NCBI RefSeq assembly: GCF_010500955.1
Contig: NZ_QVMJ01000013.1
Location: 1 to 64,000 of the forward strand
Direction: 5' to 3'
DNA: 64,000 nucleotides
From: Bacteroides sp. 519
GTDB taxonomy: Bacteria > Bacteroidota > Bacteroidia > Bacteroidales > Bacteroidaceae
Part shown: piece after piece, positions 16,821-26,093 of the stretch
How positions within the stretch are numbered: position 1 is the stretch's first letter
Layout of the letters: every line of letters starts with the position of its first letter
Notes under the pieces: model-generated
What the model was told of the DNA's origin: nothing
What the model saw: the letters and a program-made list of their open reading frames with translations, nothing else
The model's database searches: none
Made by a program: the position numbers and the translations under genes

Positions 16821-16838
16821 TAATAAATTATCACTCCG

Positions 16839-18161
16839 TTATTCTTTCTCTTTTTTGGGTAGGTAGTGTAATACCACGCGCGAGTTGTTTTGCAGATATT
16901 TCTTAGCTACATCCATTACATCCTGACGTGTTACCTGTTCGTAGTTCTCAAGTTCTTTGTTAACCCGTTCGGCATCTTTAAAGTATGTATAATTGTTTGC
17001 TAAGGCTTGTGCTTTACCCTCAAGCGATTGCAGTTTGGCAGCTACTTCAAACTCTTTTGCTGCCATAGCCATCTGGAATTCTTCTTCCGATACCAGCTCG
17101 GTAGATAATTTATTGATTTCGGCAGTAACAGCATTTTCTACATCATCGGGTGTATTACCCATATTGGGGATGGCAATTACATACATTAATCCGGGATCTT
17201 CTAACGAGAAGATGATTGCTTGTGTTTGCAGTGTTAAACCTTTATCGTCCAGATTGGTTTTAAACCGTGAAGCAGCTCCACCATGTAGTATTTGTGAAGC
17301 AATATCCATTGCATACGCCTCTTTGGTTCCCATTGCGGGGGCATGATAGGCCATAAATACAGCCGGAAGCTGAATATTGTCGTACACAATGTCTTTGATT
17401 TCTTCTGTCTGGGCAGGTTCAACAATGTCCGGACGGTATATTGGAAGTGTTCCGCGCGGAATGTTTGCGAAGTATGTGTTAATCCACTCGCGTGTTTGTT
17501 TCTCGTCGAAGTCGCCGGCAATAATCAACACACAGTTGTTGGGCACATAAAATGTATCGTAGAAGTTTTTGATATCATTGAATGTAGCTTCTCTGATGTG
17601 TTCTTCGTTACCAATAGTTTGCCATCTGTAAGGATGCTTTTTGAATGCTCTTCTTCCGACTTCGTACATAAAGGTGCCATAAGGGCGGTTGTCGTACGAT
17701 TGTTTCTTTTCTTCAATAACCACACCTTTTTGTGTGTTAACGCCAATAGTGTCTATCTTGGCATGAAGCATTCTTTCCGATTCCATCCACAATGCCAGCT
17801 CTAACTGGTTCGATGGCATGTTTTCGTAGTAGTAGGTTCTGTCGGGGCTGGTGTTAGCGTTTAACGAACCGCCGGCAGCTTGTACTATTTTAAAGTACTC
17901 TCCTCTTTCTATGTTTTCGGAACCTTCAAACATCAGATGCTCAAAGAAGTGGGCAAATCCCGTGCGCGACGGATCTTCGTTTTTAGCACCAACATGATAC
18001 ATAAGCGATACCATAACGTTGGGTGTTCTGTCATCGTGATGAAGTATCACATGCAATCCGTTATCCAGGTCGTACTCGGTAAACCTGATTTTCTCAGTCT
18101 GTGCATTAACCGTTAATATACCGGTTAACAAGACTACAGCTAAAATGAATAGTTTTTTCAT
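16839..18161 (-). CDS. M16 family zinc metallopeptidase, active subunit
   Basis: A 440-residue secreted peptidase: signal peptide MKKLFILAVVLLTGILTVNA, then the inverted zinc motif HFFEH at residues 71-75 (His71, Glu74 and His75 of HxxEH) and the later Glu in VVIEEKKQ. Length matches a two-half-domain M16B enzyme. The ATG at 18161 is preferred to an upstream in-frame TTG at 18170. It is the first gene of a two-gene unit with the inactive M16 homologue downstream. A minus-strand promoter box TActTTTG lies at 18185-18192. Confidence 0.9.
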   Translation of the reverse strand: MKKLFILAVVLLTGILTVNAQTEKIRFTEYDLDNGLHVILHHDDRTPNVMVSLMYHVGAKNEDPSRTGFAHFFEHLMFEGSENIERGEYFKIVQAAGGSLNANTSPDRTYYYENMPSNQLELALWMESERMLHAKIDTIGVNTQKGVVIEEKKQSYDNRPYGTFMYEVGRRAFKKHPYRWQTIGNEEHIREATFNDIKNFYDTFYVPNNCVLIIAGDFDEKQTREWINTYFANIPRGTLPIYRPDIVEPAQTEEIKDIVYDNIQLPAVFMAYHAPAMGTKEAYAMDIASQILHGGAASRFKTNLDDKGLTLQTQAIIFSLEDPGLMYVIAIPNMGNTPDDVENAVTAEINKLSTELVSEEEFQMAMAAKEFEVAAKLQSLEGKAQALANNYTYFKDAERVNKELENYEQVTRQDVMDVAKKYLQNNSRVVLHYLPKKEKE

Positions 18162-18184
18162 ATTACTCAATTAATATTTTGATG

Positions 18185-18225
18185 CAAAAGTAGCAAAATT
18201 CTTCTCAATTATATTATTACCTTTG
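18185..18225. promoter_or_regulatory. Divergent promoters of the M16 peptidase and fumarase genes
   Basis: Two -7 boxes face away from each other: on the minus strand caaaagta (18185-18192) reads TActTTTG, and on the plus strand TAccTTTG spans 18218-18225. A minus-strand TTG element (cttctcaa region) precedes the first by about 19 bp. Both give short leaders, 24 nt to the M16 ATG and 38 nt to the fumarase ATG. Confidence 0.5.
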
Positions 18226-18262
18226 CATCAACTAATAACATTACGTAATAATAATTATTAAT

Positions 18263-19906
18263 ATGGCAACACCTCCGTTCAAGTATCAGGAACCTTTCCC
18301 AATGGGAAAAGATACAACCGAGTATTATCTGCTTACCAAAGATTATGTTTCGGTAAGCGAGTTTGAAGGAAAAGAAATTCTTAAAGTTGACGAAGAAGGG
18401 CTTACTGCAATGGCTAATGCTGCTTTCCGCGATGTGGCTTTTATGCTTCGTCCGGAGCATCAACAGCAGGTAGCTAAGATTCTTTCTGATCCCGAAGCCA
18501 GTGAAAACGACAAATATGTTGCTTTGACATTTCTACGCAATGCCGAAGTATCAGCAAAAGGCAAACTTCCTTTCTGCCAGGATACTGGTACTGCTATTAT
18601 TATGGGAAAGAAAGGGCAACAGGTTTGGACAAACGGTAACGACGAAGAAGCCCTTTCGAAAGGGGTTTATAAAACCTATACCGAAGAAAACCTTCGTTAT
18701 TCGCAGAATGTGCCTTTGAATATGTACGATGAGAAGAATACAGGATGCAATCTTCCGGCACAAATCGACTTGTATGCTATTCAAGGTGCTGAATATAAAT
18801 TCCTTTGTATTGCTAAAGGGGGCGGATCGGCCAACAAAACTTATTTGTATCAGGAAACTAAAGCTTTGCTGACTCCCGAAAAGCTTGTTCCTTTCTTGGT
18901 TGAGAAGATGAAGTCGTTGGGTACAGCTGCTTGTCCTCCTTATCATATTGCTTTTGCTATTGGTGGAACTTCTGCCGAGGCTAACCTGAAAACCGTAAAG
19001 CTTGCTTCTGCTAAGTATTACGATAATCTTCCTACCGAAGGAAACGAAGGCGGTCAGGCTTTCCGCGATATTGAACTTGAAAAGCAGGTATTGTGCGAAG
19101 CCCAAAGAATGGGACTGGGTGCTCAGTTCGGTGGAAAATATTTTGCGCATGATATCCGTATCATCCGTTTGCCTCGTCACGGTGCTTCTTGTCCGGTGGG
19201 TATGGGCGTATCTTGTTCGGCCGACCGTAATATCAAAGCAAAGATCAATAAAGATGGTATCTGGATTGAGAAGATGGAAGATAATCCGGGCAAATACATT
19301 CCGGAAGAGTTGCGTAACGCCGGCGAAGGTGATGCTGTGAAAATAGACCTGAATCAGCCAATGGCAGATATATTGAAGGAGCTTACCAAATATCCTGTTT
19401 CTACCCGTTTATCGCTGAATGGTACAATCATCGTAGGCCGTGATATTGCCCACGCTAAACTGAAAGAACGTTTGGACCGTGGCGAAGGCTTGCCTCAATA
19501 CATCAAAGATCATCCTATTTATTATGCCGGCCCTGCTAAAACTCCGAAAGGAATGCCTTCAGGTTCGTTCGGACCTACAACTGCCGGCCGTATGGACTCG
19601 TATGTTGATCTGTTCCAACAGAATGGTGGTAGCATGATTATGATTGCCAAAGGTAACCGCTCGCAACAAGTAACCGATGCTTGCCAAAAGTATGGTGGTT
19701 TCTACTTGGGTAGCATTGGTGGTCCGGCTGCAATCTTGGCTCAGAATAACATAAAGAAAGTAGAATGTTTGGAATATCCTGAACTAGGAATGGAAGCCAT
19801 CTGGAAGATTGAAGTGGTAGACTTCCCTGCATTCATTTTGGTTGATGATAAAGGAAACGACTTCTTTAAACAGTTAAAACCGCTGGATATTAATTGTAAG
19901 TTATAA
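18263..19906 (+). CDS. Class I (iron-sulfur) fumarate hydratase
   Basis: A 547-residue oxygen-sensitive fumarase that interconverts fumarate and malate. It has the full two-domain class I layout: N-terminal alpha domain with PFCQDTGTA (about residue 107) and [10 protein letters not shown]-terminal beta domain with [20 protein letters not shown]. Three cysteines suitable for the 4Fe-4S cluster are seen in FCQDTG, TGCNLP and ASCPVGMG. In Bacteroidales this enzyme feeds the reductive branch that ends in fumarate respiration and succinate. It is transcribed singly and followed by a strong hairpin shared with the next convergent gene pair. Confidence 0.95.
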   Translation: MATPPFKYQEPFPMGKDTTEYYLLTKDYVSVSEFEGKEILKVDEEGLTAMANAAFRDVAFMLRPEHQQQVAKILSDPEASENDKYVALTFLRNAEVSAKGKLPFCQDTGTAIIMGKKGQQVWTNGNDEEALSKGVYKTYTEENLRYSQNVPLNMYDEKNTGCNLPAQIDLYAIQGAEYKFLCIAKGGGSANKTYLYQETKALLTPEKLVPFLVEKMKSLGTAACPPYHIAFAIGGTSAEANLKTVKLASAKYYDNLPTEGNEGGQAFRDIELEKQVLCEAQRMGLGAQFGGKYFAHDIRIIRLPRHGASCPVGMGVSCSADRNIKAKINKDGIWIEKMEDNPGKYIPEELRNAGEGDAVKIDLNQPMADILKELTKYPVSTRLSLNGTIIVGRDIAHAKLKERLDRGEGLPQYIKDHPIYYAGPAKTPKGMPSGSFGPTTAGRMDSYVDLFQQNGGSMIMIAKGNRSQQVTDACQKYGGFYLGSIGGPAAILAQNNIKKVECLEYPELGMEAIWKIEVVDFPAFILVDDKGNDFFKQLKPLDINCKL

Positions 19907-19913
19907 AGTTAAT

Positions 19914-19999
19914 AGAATGGAAGGAGTTATCGCTTCGCTAGGAGCTATAACTCCTAAGGAGCGAAGCTCCTGATAACTCCCTTTAACTCCTTCCATTCT
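19914..19999 (+). repeat. Long nested hairpin between convergent genes
   Basis: The outer arms agaatggaaggagtta (19914-19929) and taactccttccattct (19984-19999) are perfect complements. Inside lies a second complement, ggagttatc with gataactcc, and a third, gcttcgct with agcgaagc. It sits between the fumarase stop and the stop of the convergent 316-aa gene, so it can act as a bidirectional terminator. Half of it recurs at 253-285. Confidence 0.8.
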
Positions 20000-20004
20000 T
20001 GTTT

Positions 20005-20955
20005 TTATTTATTCTCTTCTTGTTTTTGAAGCTCCCATTTATCTGTAGATTCATTATGCACCCATTTTTTATTAGTAGGTGTATACTCGCCTGTACGCCA
20101 ATCGCGATCGAAATTCCATCCCCACCAGTTGAAATAGGATGATCCTGAATTCTTTGAACATTTTACAACATTTCCTCCTTCGTGCGACATGAAAGTATAT
20201 TCGTACGGAATGGTCATTACATTTTCGACCACTTTTTTACCATCCTTATAATACATTGAAATACCATAAACAGCATACCTCTGATAATGATCTCCTCGGG
20301 TAGTTATAAAAAACCAGCAATTAGATTTTTTATATTCTTCGGCAGTAGATATGAGGGTGAATGATCTTGCATTAAAAAGAACTTTATTGTCGACTACCAA
20401 ATCAAGACCTTTTGTGCTATTTTGTCTTACTTCAAACCAACCAATGGGCTCTACTTCGGCAAGTGCTTTTTCAATGAGTTCAATATCTTTTCGTTGACCT
20501 GCTAGTTTAGGGCTAAAACCACCTTTCTTTTCAAGTTCTTTTTCAAAATGATCCGGATCGGCTTTTTGTACTTGCAGTTCAACAGAAGGATCGTTTTCGG
20601 AATAATATTTGGGTTTACTGTCCTTATGCTCCTGCACAACAATGGTTCCGTTTATCATTGATGCTTTATACTGAAATGTTGGATAATTATCCCCTAATTT
20701 AACTTCTTCTCCGGTACGATCAATAATGATGAATTCGCCATCTTCGTTCTCTGCTGCAAAATAATTGCCGGTTGAGGTTTTATAATCAATAAAAAAGTTC
20801 TCATGTTCCACAACTATTTTTCCGTCTACTTCCAGCGAAGCGTATTTTCCTTCTTTAATTATGTATGAATTGCCATGGAGAGCAACTCTTACTGTTTGCG
20901 CATAGCAACAAAGGTTGCCAAGTATTAAAAATGAAATTAAAATAATCTTTTTCAT
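20005..20955 (-). CDS. Exported protein of unknown function
   Basis: A 316-residue protein with a signal peptide (MKKIILISFLILGNLCCYAQ). I recognise no family. Short beta strands dominate the first 130 residues. The second half has PIGWFEVRQNSTKGLDLVVD and an aromatic patch SSYFNWWGWNFDRDW, and the tail is charged (WELQKQEENK). It is transcribed 4 bp after the lipoprotein gene at 20960 and probably works with it in the cell envelope. No nuclease, protease or sugar-binding motif is seen. Confidence 0.65.
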   Translation of the reverse strand: MKKIILISFLILGNLCCYAQTVRVALHGNSYIIKEGKYASLEVDGKIVVEHENFFIDYKTSTGNYFAAENEDGEFIIIDRTGEEVKLGDNYPTFQYKASMINGTIVVQEHKDSKPKYYSENDPSVELQVQKADPDHFEKELEKKGGFSPKLAGQRKDIELIEKALAEVEPIGWFEVRQNSTKGLDLVVDNKVLFNARSFTLISTAEEYKKSNCWFFITTRGDHYQRYAVYGISMYYKDGKKVVENVMTIPYEYTFMSHEGGNVVKCSKNSGSSYFNWWGWNFDRDWRTGEYTPTNKKWVHNESTDKWELQKQEENK

Positions 20956-20959
20956 CTGG

Positions 20960-21736
20960 TTAATCTTTAAGTTCGTATTTGATTACTTTATTCTCAGCAT
21001 CAACAACACAATCAATGGTTTTGTCAATCAGTTTTGCCGGATTCAGGTCGGTACCCTTAAAAGGTATATTTACCACAGCTCCACAATCTAAATAAACAGA
21101 GCGAAAATTTTCCGGTTTGAGTTCGTTCTGCCCGATATAAGTAACAACTTTGCCAATTACGGCTTTATACGTTTTCACTCCACCTTCTTCTTTTGCATTA
21201 TATTTACTTTGCTGGTTGGGTTGTTTATTTAGGTTTTCGATCCACGATTTGGCTTCTGCAAGTTCATTGTCTTTGACGAAATAATAGCTGTCGCAGTAGG
21301 CATTTTCCAATGGAGTAAAATTCCGTCCGAGCATTGCCGACTCACTTTGCATGGCTGCATTATGCGGGTTGTTGGTATTAAAATCATGCCAGATAAGATG
21401 TACCGAATACTCATCTTGATCTTCGAATAAATATTTTGTGAGTGATAAATTAGATTTGGTTTGAAGCATAACAAATTGCTCTTCATTCATCTCAATAAGC
21501 ATTCCAGAAAGTAATCCGCCATCTGTGTACCTGCCAAATTTTTTTGTACCGTCGTTTATATCTGCCTTGCCGTACCATGCATGGCTACTCTTTGTTGCAT
21601 GGTTCGCAAAATACGATTCTTTACCAAACGCATAAGATGGAATATCTACCGATTTGCTACTGCCTGAATTATTGCAACCAATAAAAAACACGCATGTGGT
21701 TAAGGCAAACATTACATTGATGATTTCTTTTCTCAT
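20960..21736 (-). CDS. Lipoprotein of unknown function
   Basis: A 258-residue protein with a lipoprotein signal: MRKEIINVMFALTTCVFFIG followed by Cys21, then a Ser/Asn-rich linker (NNSGSSKS). The rest is soluble, and no known domain is recognised. The C-terminal part, VDCVVDAENKVIKYELKD in outline, resembles a small beta domain. It is the first gene of a two-gene unit with the 316-aa exported protein. The 490-bp gap upstream holds an array of four small palindromes and no gene. Confidence 0.65.
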   Translation of the reverse strand: MRKEIINVMFALTTCVFFIGCNNSGSSKSVDIPSYAFGKESYFANHATKSSHAWYGKADINDGTKKFGRYTDGGLLSGMLIEMNEEQFVMLQTKSNLSLTKYLFEDQDEYSVHLIWHDFNTNNPHNAAMQSESAMLGRNFTPLENAYCDSYYFVKDNELAEAKSWIENLNKQPNQQSKYNAKEEGGVKTYKAVIGKVVTYIGQNELKPENFRSVYLDCGAVVNIPFKGTDLNPAKLIDKTIDCVVDAENKVIKYELKD

Positions 21737-21915
21737 ATAAACTCTTTGTTTTAATTACAAAATCTTTAACCATGCAAAGGTTATAAATCTAAAGAAGTGA
21801 AACTACCCCACTGGTGGGGTGACATAAGTCTTATTTAGTATCTATCCTTTTTATCTGTCTGTTTTTATTTATTCGCAAATGGTTACTTTTTTGTTATGCA
21901 GCAAACCGTGATTTC

Positions 21916-22000
21916 GAAATGCAGCATTTCACACTTTCGAAATGCAGCATTTTGATTGAACGAAATGCAGCATTTCATCAACGCAAAATGCAGCATTTTG
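21916..22000 (+). repeat. Array of four AAATGCAGCATTT palindromes
   Basis: Four copies of the near-perfect palindrome (g/c)aaatgcagcattt(c/g) occur at 21916-21930, 21938-21954, 21962-21976 and 21984-22000. The start-to-start spacing is 22-24 bp, about two helical turns, with variable linkers. The word is confined to this gap, between a lipoprotein gene and the response-regulator gene. The remaining part of the gap, 21737-21915 and 22001-22192, shows only short A/T-rich sequence and one small ccccactggtgggg hairpin near 21807. Confidence 0.8.
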
Positions 22001-22226
22001 AAAAAGTACCATAAAATCGGCTCTACAGCGCATAAAACAAGGGGTGAGGGGACAAGATTTTTTATTTTTGTTGTTTTTAAGAGGTGCGAAATAGATAAAC
22101 AGTAAGTAGGCTATTGGCAAGATTTTTCGAATAAATCCAGCCTTAACCTTCTTTACCCTACTAATGGGGTATACATAATTAATAGTCTTTACTATATTTG
22201 CCAACGAAAGAAACAACAAGCTTTTT

Positions 22227-22928
22227 ATGGACATAAAAAACATCTTGATAACAGATGATCACGCCTTAATGGTGGATGGAATTATAGCTACACTGAAAGA
22301 AAAAATAAATATCGGCCACATACAAGTTTGCTATTCGCCCGAAGAAGCAATAGAGGCAGTATCCAAACAAACATACGATTTGTATATTCTTGACCTGGGT
22401 TTCCGTACAAGCTCTAATATTGATATAAGGTGTTTTAATTACATAAAGCAGATAGCCACACAAGATGCAGCAGCAAAAATAATAGTGTATACCATGCGCG
22501 AAGACTTTGCTGTGGTGAGTATATTAAGTAAAATGAAACAGGTTAAGGGCATTGTGTTGAAAGGACCCGAAAAGAGATATCTACAGGAAGCAGCCGGAAC
22601 TGTACTTGAAGGTGGAACCTACTTGTGCCCACGCTTCAGGGATATTCATCAGCGTAGCGACGAATACAGAAAACGGTTAGAAAGGCGGAAGATTGTTAAC
22701 GGAGCACTTACCGAAAAGGAGATTTCCATAATAAAACTGCTGGCTGCCGGATTAAATTCGGAGCAGATTGCCCAGAAACTGGGGCATACAACTTCTACAA
22801 TCGAATCTTACCGGCGTGACCTTAAACTTAAACTGAATGTTTCTAACACCCTCGATATGGTGATTACCACCATTTTACTTAACCACATAACGTTAGATGA
22901 TGTTGCCATCAATCTATTGAAAGACTAA
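22227..22928 (+). CDS. LuxR-family response regulator
   Basis: A 233-residue two-component regulator. The receiver domain (about 1-125) has the acidic pair in TDDHAL (10-11), the phosphoacceptor Asp56 in LYILDLGF, and Lys in VLKGPEK. The C-terminal NarL/LuxR helix-turn-helix (about 165-225) reads LTEKEISIIKLLAAGLNSEQ. A -7 box TAtaTTTG at 22193-22200 fits transcription of this gene. Its last 20 bp overlap the 3' end of the sensor kinase gene on the other strand. The pairing with that kinase is inferred from adjacency and from the usual match of HisKA_3 kinases with LuxR regulators. Confidence 0.88.
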   Translation: MDIKNILITDDHALMVDGIIATLKEKINIGHIQVCYSPEEAIEAVSKQTYDLYILDLGFRTSSNIDIRCFNYIKQIATQDAAAKIIVYTMREDFAVVSILSKMKQVKGIVLKGPEKRYLQEAAGTVLEGGTYLCPRFRDIHQRSDEYRKRLERRKIVNGALTEKEISIIKLLAAGLNSEQIAQKLGHTTSTIESYRRDLKLKLNVSNTLDMVITTILLNHITLDDVAINLLKD

Positions 22929-25089
22929 CTTTTATTTCTGTTCCCTTTCCGGGTGATGAATTTATCGACAATGTGGCCCCTATATCGAAACAGCGGTCTT
23001 TCATTGTGCGCAAGCCAATACCGTTATGCCGGGTTGCGGTATCAACCCCTTTCCCGTTATCCTTTATAGTAAGTGTAATACCTTCATTTAAACTCAGCGT
23101 GATATCTGCGTTTACAGCCTCGGCGTGTTTAAGAATATTTCCAATGGCTTCTTGCGATATGCAATACAGCTCTTTAGATATCCGGTCGGCTAGCTCTTCG
23201 GTTTTCTTTCTGTCGGCTTGGGTTATGATAAATTCAAAGTGAGTGGTGGTAGTTTTATTCAGAACAGAAATATAGTCTTCAATCATTTCGGGCAAGGAGA
23301 TGTAGTTGAAGTCGGGTGGCATTAGCTGATGCGATATTTGCCTGATGTGGTTGTATGTTTTCTCAAGCAGCTTGCCTATACTTTCGGGTTCGGCATTGGT
23401 TTGTATTTGCATAATAATAGAAACTACCTCGTTGGCAACAGAGTCGTGAAGCTCTTTTGCCAGATTCTTCCTTTCCGATTCTCTACCATCCAGGTAACGT
23501 CTAACCAATCGTTGTTCCGTTTGGTTTAACAACAACTGATATTCGTTTTCTTTCTGTTCAACACGGGCTGATAGCCATGCTGCTTCTTTTTCCTTTTTCA
23601 GTCGCTTAATTCTGTTATACAACAAAGCAATGAGTATAATCACAATACACAATATGGCAATAGAAATAATCACCGCCATCTGGAAACGCATAGCTTGTTC
23701 CTTTTCATTCAGTTTGCTGATTTCCAATTCCTTCTCAGCAGTTTTGTATTTCACATAGAAGTTGCTGATGGCTGTATTGTGTGCCTCGGACAATAACGAA
23801 TCTCTGAGGTTATACGCTATTTCTTTATTGAGATATGAATGGCGATAATCTTGCTTTGCCCTGTAATATGCATCGGCCAACATATTGTATATTAAATAAT
23901 CGTTATTGGTATGTACCACCTTGTTATCTTTCAGCAGTTCACTGTATTTTTCCAGGTAGCCGATGGCCTCACTGTATTGCTCCACCTTATATAAATAGCT
24001 ACCCATTGCTTTATAGAACCTGTAAGCCGGCAGTTGCTTGTTGTTCAACAGAATTGACTCGGCATTATTGAGGTACGTTTTGCACGAATCCATTTCATTT
24101 AATTGCGAGTAACAACTGGATATGGTTATGGAGTTTATGTACATCTGGTATGTATTGTTGGTAATGTAGTTCCGGGCCAACAGAGTTGTGTCGAGCGCTT
24201 CCCGGTAGAGGCCGTTTGCTAATAACGAACCTCCATGATTGTTCAATATCATTCCGGTTTCACTATTGTCGTACGGGTATTTGAGTGAATTTATGGCAGC
24301 TGTGCGCGAAAACTCAAGCGCTTTTTCGGGCCTTTGGGAATCATTGTACAGTGTGGCAATGTTCATCCATACAATGCTCATATTCCTGAAATCATTTACC
24401 GACCGGTGTAAGTCCAACGTGTTATTGTAGTATTCAATTGCTTTATCGAACTGTCCCTGCCTTTTGTAAAGTACCCCCAGTGTGTTGTTGGCACTTATCA
24501 TTCTGAGGGTATCGTGCGTTTGTTTGGCAACAGTTGCACCTTTGTGCACATAATGCAAAGCCGAATCTATTTTACCCAGATGGGCAAAGTTGGTTGCTAT
24601 GCTATTTAACTCAATAGCAGTTTCAGGCTTTTCGCTGAGCTTCGATTTATAAAAGATCGTCTTTTTGTAATGCTCAATAGCCCTACTGAATTCTCCTGTA
24701 ATACCATACGTATAGGCCAGATTATTATAGATGACAGCTTTTAGTTCATACTCTTCCAGACTATTCAGATAAGATAAAGCCTCTTTGCATTTTGCAATAG
24801 TAGCATCAAAATTACCTTCGTTATAGTCAACTTCCGACCGGAACAACAATGCTCGTGCTGTTTCGATGGAATTATTTGTTTTTAAAGCCAGTTCGTAAGC
24901 ATTGTTTGCACTTTCTACAAACAATGTGGTATCTGTTTCCTGAATTTCGAACAAGTGGTTAGCCACATTATTCCAATCGGTTGCGGTGTTTGTACTTTGA
25001 GCGGTTTTTACTAAATCGTTCAAGTGTTGAGCCACAACAACCTGTGGTAGTGACAATAGTAATATGAGTAGGAATGTATGTGTTTTCAT
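22909..25089 (-). CDS. TPR-containing sensor histidine kinase (HisKA_3)
   Basis: A 726-residue kinase. After a signal peptide (MKTHTFLLILLLSLPQVVVAQ) come about six to eight tetratricopeptide repeats in the periplasm (about residues 30-430; ANNTLGVLYKRQGQFDKAIE is typical). A single membrane helix lies at about 466-488, then a coiled coil and the dimerisation/phosphoacceptor region with the candidate His546 in LAKELHDSVANEV. The HATPase_c domain has N, G1 and G2 boxes in QEAIGNILKHAEA, KDNGKGVD and NGIGLRTMKDR. The partner is most likely the convergent response regulator at 22227. The sensed signal is unknown. Confidence 0.88.
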   Translation of the reverse strand: MKTHTFLLILLLSLPQVVVAQHLNDLVKTAQSTNTATDWNNVANHLFEIQETDTTLFVESANNAYELALKTNNSIETARALLFRSEVDYNEGNFDATIAKCKEALSYLNSLEEYELKAVIYNNLAYTYGITGEFSRAIEHYKKTIFYKSKLSEKPETAIELNSIATNFAHLGKIDSALHYVHKGATVAKQTHDTLRMISANNTLGVLYKRQGQFDKAIEYYNNTLDLHRSVNDFRNMSIVWMNIATLYNDSQRPEKALEFSRTAAINSLKYPYDNSETGMILNNHGGSLLANGLYREALDTTLLARNYITNNTYQMYINSITISSCYSQLNEMDSCKTYLNNAESILLNNKQLPAYRFYKAMGSYLYKVEQYSEAIGYLEKYSELLKDNKVVHTNNDYLIYNMLADAYYRAKQDYRHSYLNKEIAYNLRDSLLSEAHNTAISNFYVKYKTAEKELEISKLNEKEQAMRFQMAVIISIAILCIVIILIALLYNRIKRLKKEKEAAWLSARVEQKENEYQLLLNQTEQRLVRRYLDGRESERKNLAKELHDSVANEVVSIIMQIQTNAEPESIGKLLEKTYNHIRQISHQLMPPDFNYISLPEMIEDYISVLNKTTTTHFEFIITQADRKKTEELADRISKELYCISQEAIGNILKHAEAVNADITLSLNEGITLTIKDNGKGVDTATRHNGIGLRTMKDRCFDIGATLSINSSPGKGTEIKVSLSID

Positions 25090-25132
25090 GGTACAAAAAT
25101 AAGTATTTTACTCTTCTAACAATATATTTTCT

Positions 25133-25140
25133 TACTTTTG
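25133..25140 (+). promoter_or_regulatory. -7 promoter box upstream of the 195-aa membrane protein gene
   Basis: TActTTTG matches the Bacteroidota -7 consensus and lies 36 bp before the ATG at 25176. No clear TTTG element occurs at the expected distance, so the promoter may be weak. Confidence 0.4.
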
Positions 25141-25175
25141 CCCATAAATACTAATGTAAGCTAAAATCACATTCA

Positions 25176-25763
25176 ATGAAAGTTATTGGCTTTTTCCTTT
25201 TTCTAGGTATAATACTATCTCAGGTATTTTGCTGGTATAACTGGTATAATTTACCAATGATAAAATTAGTCAGGGAAATAATATATAAAAGGAAGAGAAA
25301 GGAATATTCTATTATATATATTAAAGACAACAATAGTAAACGTTGGGAAAGAATCGTAATTTACGCGCTAACACTATTCATTATCTATCTGGGGATTGTA
25401 TGTATGACTTTAACAAAATATACTTTTGTTTCGCAGATTCTACCGGGAATAGGTGGTGGGCTTTCTATGTTTCTATGGTTTAGTTTTCTTACAACACTCT
25501 ACATAACACCAAGTCCGGGGTGTATTGTTTTTAAAGATAAATTCTGGGTAATGGCAGTTAATGGAGAAGAAGTATATTATAAGTCTTACGATTGGGAAAT
25601 AATCAGGAGTATCCAAATTCAGACTGAAGACTCAGAAAAGTGTATTCTTACAATAGTTACAATGGGGATACAAGATTATGCTATTGCGGATATAAAAGGT
25701 AAAGCGGAAAAGATAAAACAAAAGATAATAAAATATTATCCTGTTGATGTTGAAGTCTCATAA
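25176..25763 (+). CDS. Membrane protein of unknown function
   Basis: A 195-residue protein with three predicted hydrophobic segments: residues 3-20, about 67-90 and about 95-115 (QILPGIGGGLSMFLWFSFL). A basic cytoplasmic stretch (KRKRKEYS) follows the first. The last 75 residues form a soluble domain resembling a small PH-like or DUF-type beta fold (CIVFKDKFWVMAVNGEEVYY). I recognise no family. The gene stands alone between the kinase gene, which is divergent, and a palindromic island. Confidence 0.55.
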   Translation: MKVIGFFLFLGIILSQVFCWYNWYNLPMIKLVREIIYKRKRKEYSIIYIKDNNSKRWERIVIYALTLFIIYLGIVCMTLTKYTFVSQILPGIGGGLSMFLWFSFLTTLYITPSPGCIVFKDKFWVMAVNGEEVYYKSYDWEIIRSIQIQTEDSEKCILTIVTMGIQDYAIADIKGKAEKIKQKIIKYYPVDVEVS

Positions 25764-25819
25764 AGAAAAGAATTCTTCAGCTTCTTTACCTGTACGTTTC
25801 TTATATGTCTCTTTCTCAG

Positions 25820-25989
25820 AAATAGGCCAACGGCCTTATAGCTTCTAGCGTAGGTCAACGGCCTACGTAATGATGTTACATGAAAACACGAGGCTGTAGG
25901 CCTCGAAGCGTGTTGTATGCAAGAAAGCTCCGAGGCTTACAGCCTCGCATTCCATGCGGTATCCTTCATCGTAGGCCGTTGGCCTATTT
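25820..25989 (+). repeat. Palindromic island with 16-bp terminal inverted repeats and a ccatgcgg core
   Basis: aaataggccaacggcc (25820-25835) and ggccgttggcctattt (25974-25989) are perfect complements and close a 170-bp island. Inside are further palindromes: cgtaggtcaacggcctacg, cgaggctgtaggcctcg and cgaggcttacagcctcg. Near the right arm, ttccatgcggtatcc (about 25951-25965) shares the core ccatgcgg with the loops of the four heptamer hairpins at 52.6-57.4 kb. The stems resemble the REP-like palindromes at 298-947 (aggccaacggcct). No credible gene lies in 25764-26093. Confidence 0.75.
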
Positions 25990-26093
25990 TGAGTTTTTGA
26001 GTATTGTACGACAAAAGCGAAGCCTCCGTGTTCAGCACAAGGAAAAACTCTGTGTTTCTGTGACTCTGTGTTTTTTTTCAATTCCAATCTGAT

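Noticed and set aside
18551..19180. 209-aa minus-strand frame inside the fumarase gene
   Set aside because: It is antisense to conserved fumarase motifs and has no promoter or family resemblance.
21929..22243. 104-aa minus-strand frame upstream of the response regulator
   Set aside because: Its last third is translated from the AAATGCAGCATTT array (repeated FQNAAF / CCIS-like motifs), and it overlaps the regulator promoter.
25863..26092. Short reading frames across the palindromic island
   Set aside because: They are composed of palindrome halves (Arg/Leu/Gly-rich) in both strands, so coding is implausible.
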